Shown here one piece after another: positions 63,401-64,000 of a DNA stretch of 64,000 bases (position 1 is the first letter of the stretch; every line of letters starts with the position of its first letter). Below the pieces are notes generated by a model. The model searched no databases, was not told the origin of the DNA, and saw nothing but the letters and a program-made list of their open reading frames with translations. A program made the position numbers and the translations under genes. Source of the stretch: Clostridia bacterium (GTDB taxonomy: Bacteria; Bacillota; Clostridia; Christensenellales; UBA1242); contig JAFXZE010000006.1 of the NCBI GenBank assembly GCA_017541375.1, forward strand, positions 102,125 to 166,124. The letters run 5' to 3'.

Positions 63401-64000
63401 CGAGAGTGGTACTCCACTAACTTATGGTAGTTTGTTCCCTCAAGATATTTTGCGAACTAGAGCAGTAAAAGATGCGCAAGAATACCTTCTTAAGGAAGTG
63501 CTAGCTGTGTACAAATCTCAGAGTGTTAACCTAGACACAAAGCATATCGAGATTATTATTAGGCAGATGTTGCGTAATGTAAGGGTGGAATCTAGTGGTG
63601 ACACAGATCTCATTCCGGGTGATATTGTAGATCTAAACGACCTTGAGGAAATTAACCTCAAGACCATCATGGCAGGTAAGATGCCTGCTAGTGCAAAGCG
63701 TATTTTGCAAGGTGTAACCAAGGCCAGCTTGTCAACAAATAGTTTCTTGTCAGCTGCTTCCTTCCAGGAGTCTAGTAGAGTGCTAACTGATGCTGCGATA
63801 AAAGGTAAAGTAGACCACCTTACAGGACTAAAGGAAAATGTCATTATTGGTAAACTAATCCCAGCGGGTACTGGATTAAAGAGATATAATTCAGTTTCTC
63901 CTACTATCTTTGAAAATGTGAAGATTGAGGCGGAGGAAGAGAATGAGAGATTGTTCCCAAGTCTGAGAAAAGATGACATGCTCGCTATGGAACAGATTAA
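60405..64000 (+). CDS. rpoC: RNA polymerase beta' subunit (5' part)
   Basis: Open from the ATG at 60405 to the window end, 1198 codons so far, so the C-terminal end is missing. It starts [20 protein letters not shown]. The N-terminal zinc site has CHCGKY and CEKCG near residues 62-80, and the catalytic NADFDGD lies near residue 448. The later [15 protein letters not shown] segment is the second zinc site. It starts 12 bp after the rpoB stop, with AGGAGTG as the ribosome binding site. Confidence 0.98.
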   Translation, partial: MFELKNFDSIKIGLASPEKIREWSHGEVTKPETINYRTLKPETNGLFCERIFGPCKDFECHCGKYKRVRYKGHHCEKCGVEITRSKVRRERMGHIELATPVSHIWFVRGGTSRLGSILEMTAKNLEQVLYYASYIVLNPGITNFEYKQVITDKEYRDALAQYGTGSFRAGMGAEAIKELLEQIDLKKESDDLKKIILTAKGQKKLKAIKKLETVEAFLKSGNNPRWMILDVLPVLPPDLRPMIQLDGGRFAASDLNDLYRRVINRNNRLKKLIELAAPDVIVRNEKRMLQEAVDALIDNGKRGKPVLGAKQRELKSLTAMIKGKQGRFRQNLLGKRVDYSGRSVIVIGPELKLYQCGVPKEMALELFKPFVMRKLVELNFTQNVKSAKRMVERERPEVWDILEDVIKDHPVILDRAPTLHRLSLQAFEPVLVEGRAIKLHPLVCKGFNADFDGDTMAIHVPLSIEARTEARMLMLSSNNILKPATGDPIVVPQQDIILGLYYMTMENPEAKGAGSIFMSEDEAIMAKENGYVHVQAPIQVRRTATVDGKTISGRVSTTVGRILLNRCVPQCIGMVERKTPEDYLKYEVDFAITQGKMGDIVSKTYYALGTSETAKMLDRIKEFGYKYSTLSGITINVYDMLIPENKQEIIKQYKEYAQNNEKMYMRGLITRAEKVNKNIELWNEATNIVKSKVVSNLSPFNCLKMIVASKARGNEDQINQLGGIRGIITNTSGTKVDIPITSCFREGLSPIDYFMSARGGRKGLADTALRTADAGYLSRRLVDIAHGVVVTEEDCFASLGESIKGLVVSDLKNGDNTIESLEGRIKGRVAVNDVVDPKTKEVIVHSNELITPALASRIVAAGIKEVAIRTLLTCKCKHGVCAKCYGRDMVSTGLVEVGEAVGVIAAQSVGEPGTQLTMNTKHASGIAVASDITQGLPRVEELFEARKPNSCAMISEVGGKISITDVNNRKCVTVHTQNGDVEYLLPAKSIVIVEDGQVIESGTPLTYGSLFPQDILRTRAVKDAQEYLLKEVLAVYKSQSVNLDTKHIEIIIRQMLRNVRVESSGDTDLIPGDIVDLNDLEEINLKTIMAGKMPASAKRILQGVTKASLSTNSFLSAASFQESSRVLTDAAIKGKVDHLTGLKENVIIGKLIPAGTGLKRYNSVSPTIFENVKIEAEEENERLFPSLRKDDMLAMEQI

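Overview
The window is AT-rich bacterial chromosome from a low-GC Gram-positive lineage, most like an uncultured clostridial Firmicute. Supporting evidence is the comM-dprA-topA-trmFO-hslVU block, the CIRCE-controlled hrcA-grpE-dnaK-dnaJ operon, near-consensus sigma-A promoters, AGGAGG ribosome binding sites, a sporulation-type YlbJ homologue, and a MurE with the DNPR motif of meso-diaminopimelate ligases.

Regions, left to right. (1) 1-12240: nudix hydrolase, rpsU, comM, dprA, topA, trmFO, an M16 peptidase, hslV, hslU, a histidyl-tRNA synthetase and thioredoxin. (2) 12268-15598: tRNA-Ala, tRNA-Ile, then a small cargo segment (GNAT, a probable ADP-ribosyltransferase, a DEDDh exonuclease, a nudix hydrolase), then tRNA-Gly and tRNA-Val on the minus strand. 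A partial tRNA duplication lies at each edge of the cargo. (3) 15747-20616: murE-mraY-murD-ftsW in one overlapping operon, without murF or murG. (4) 20640-32030: single-gene accessory units with their own promoters and terminators: three GNAT-type genes or neighbours, a TerD-like protein behind an attenuator-like leader, a creatininase-family amidohydrolase, a phosphoesterase, a CAT-like acyltransferase, an alpha/beta hydrolase, an HExxH protein, a methyltransferase, an MBL-fold hydrolase and a DUF4422-Glf fusion. (5) 32167-36930: heat-shock operon. (6) 36950-40348: a small protein related to the tail of the later VirB6-like protein, two genes with mTERF-like repeats, ndk and ylbJ. (7) 40349-40958: non-coding, with structured repeats. 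(8) 40959-56347: a type IV secretion-like locus with a TraG/VirD4 coupling ATPase, two pilin-like proteins, two lipoproteins (one of 1827 residues with dockerin-like repeats), a 1163-residue polytopic protein and a 707-residue orphan. No VirB4, relaxase or integrase is present. (9) 56421-64000: rpoB and the start of rpoC, with their own promoter and a structured leader.

The most unusual items are the isolated secretion-like locus beside rpoBC, its C-terminal module found alone 16 kb away, bacterial mTERF-like repeat genes, hrcA without any ATG, GTG or TTG start, a three-copy repeat whose hairpin shows compensatory changes, tRNA 3'-end duplications flanking a cargo with a candidate ADP-ribosyltransferase, and an attenuator-like leader upstream of the TerD-like gene. 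All functional calls come from reading motifs; no database search was run.
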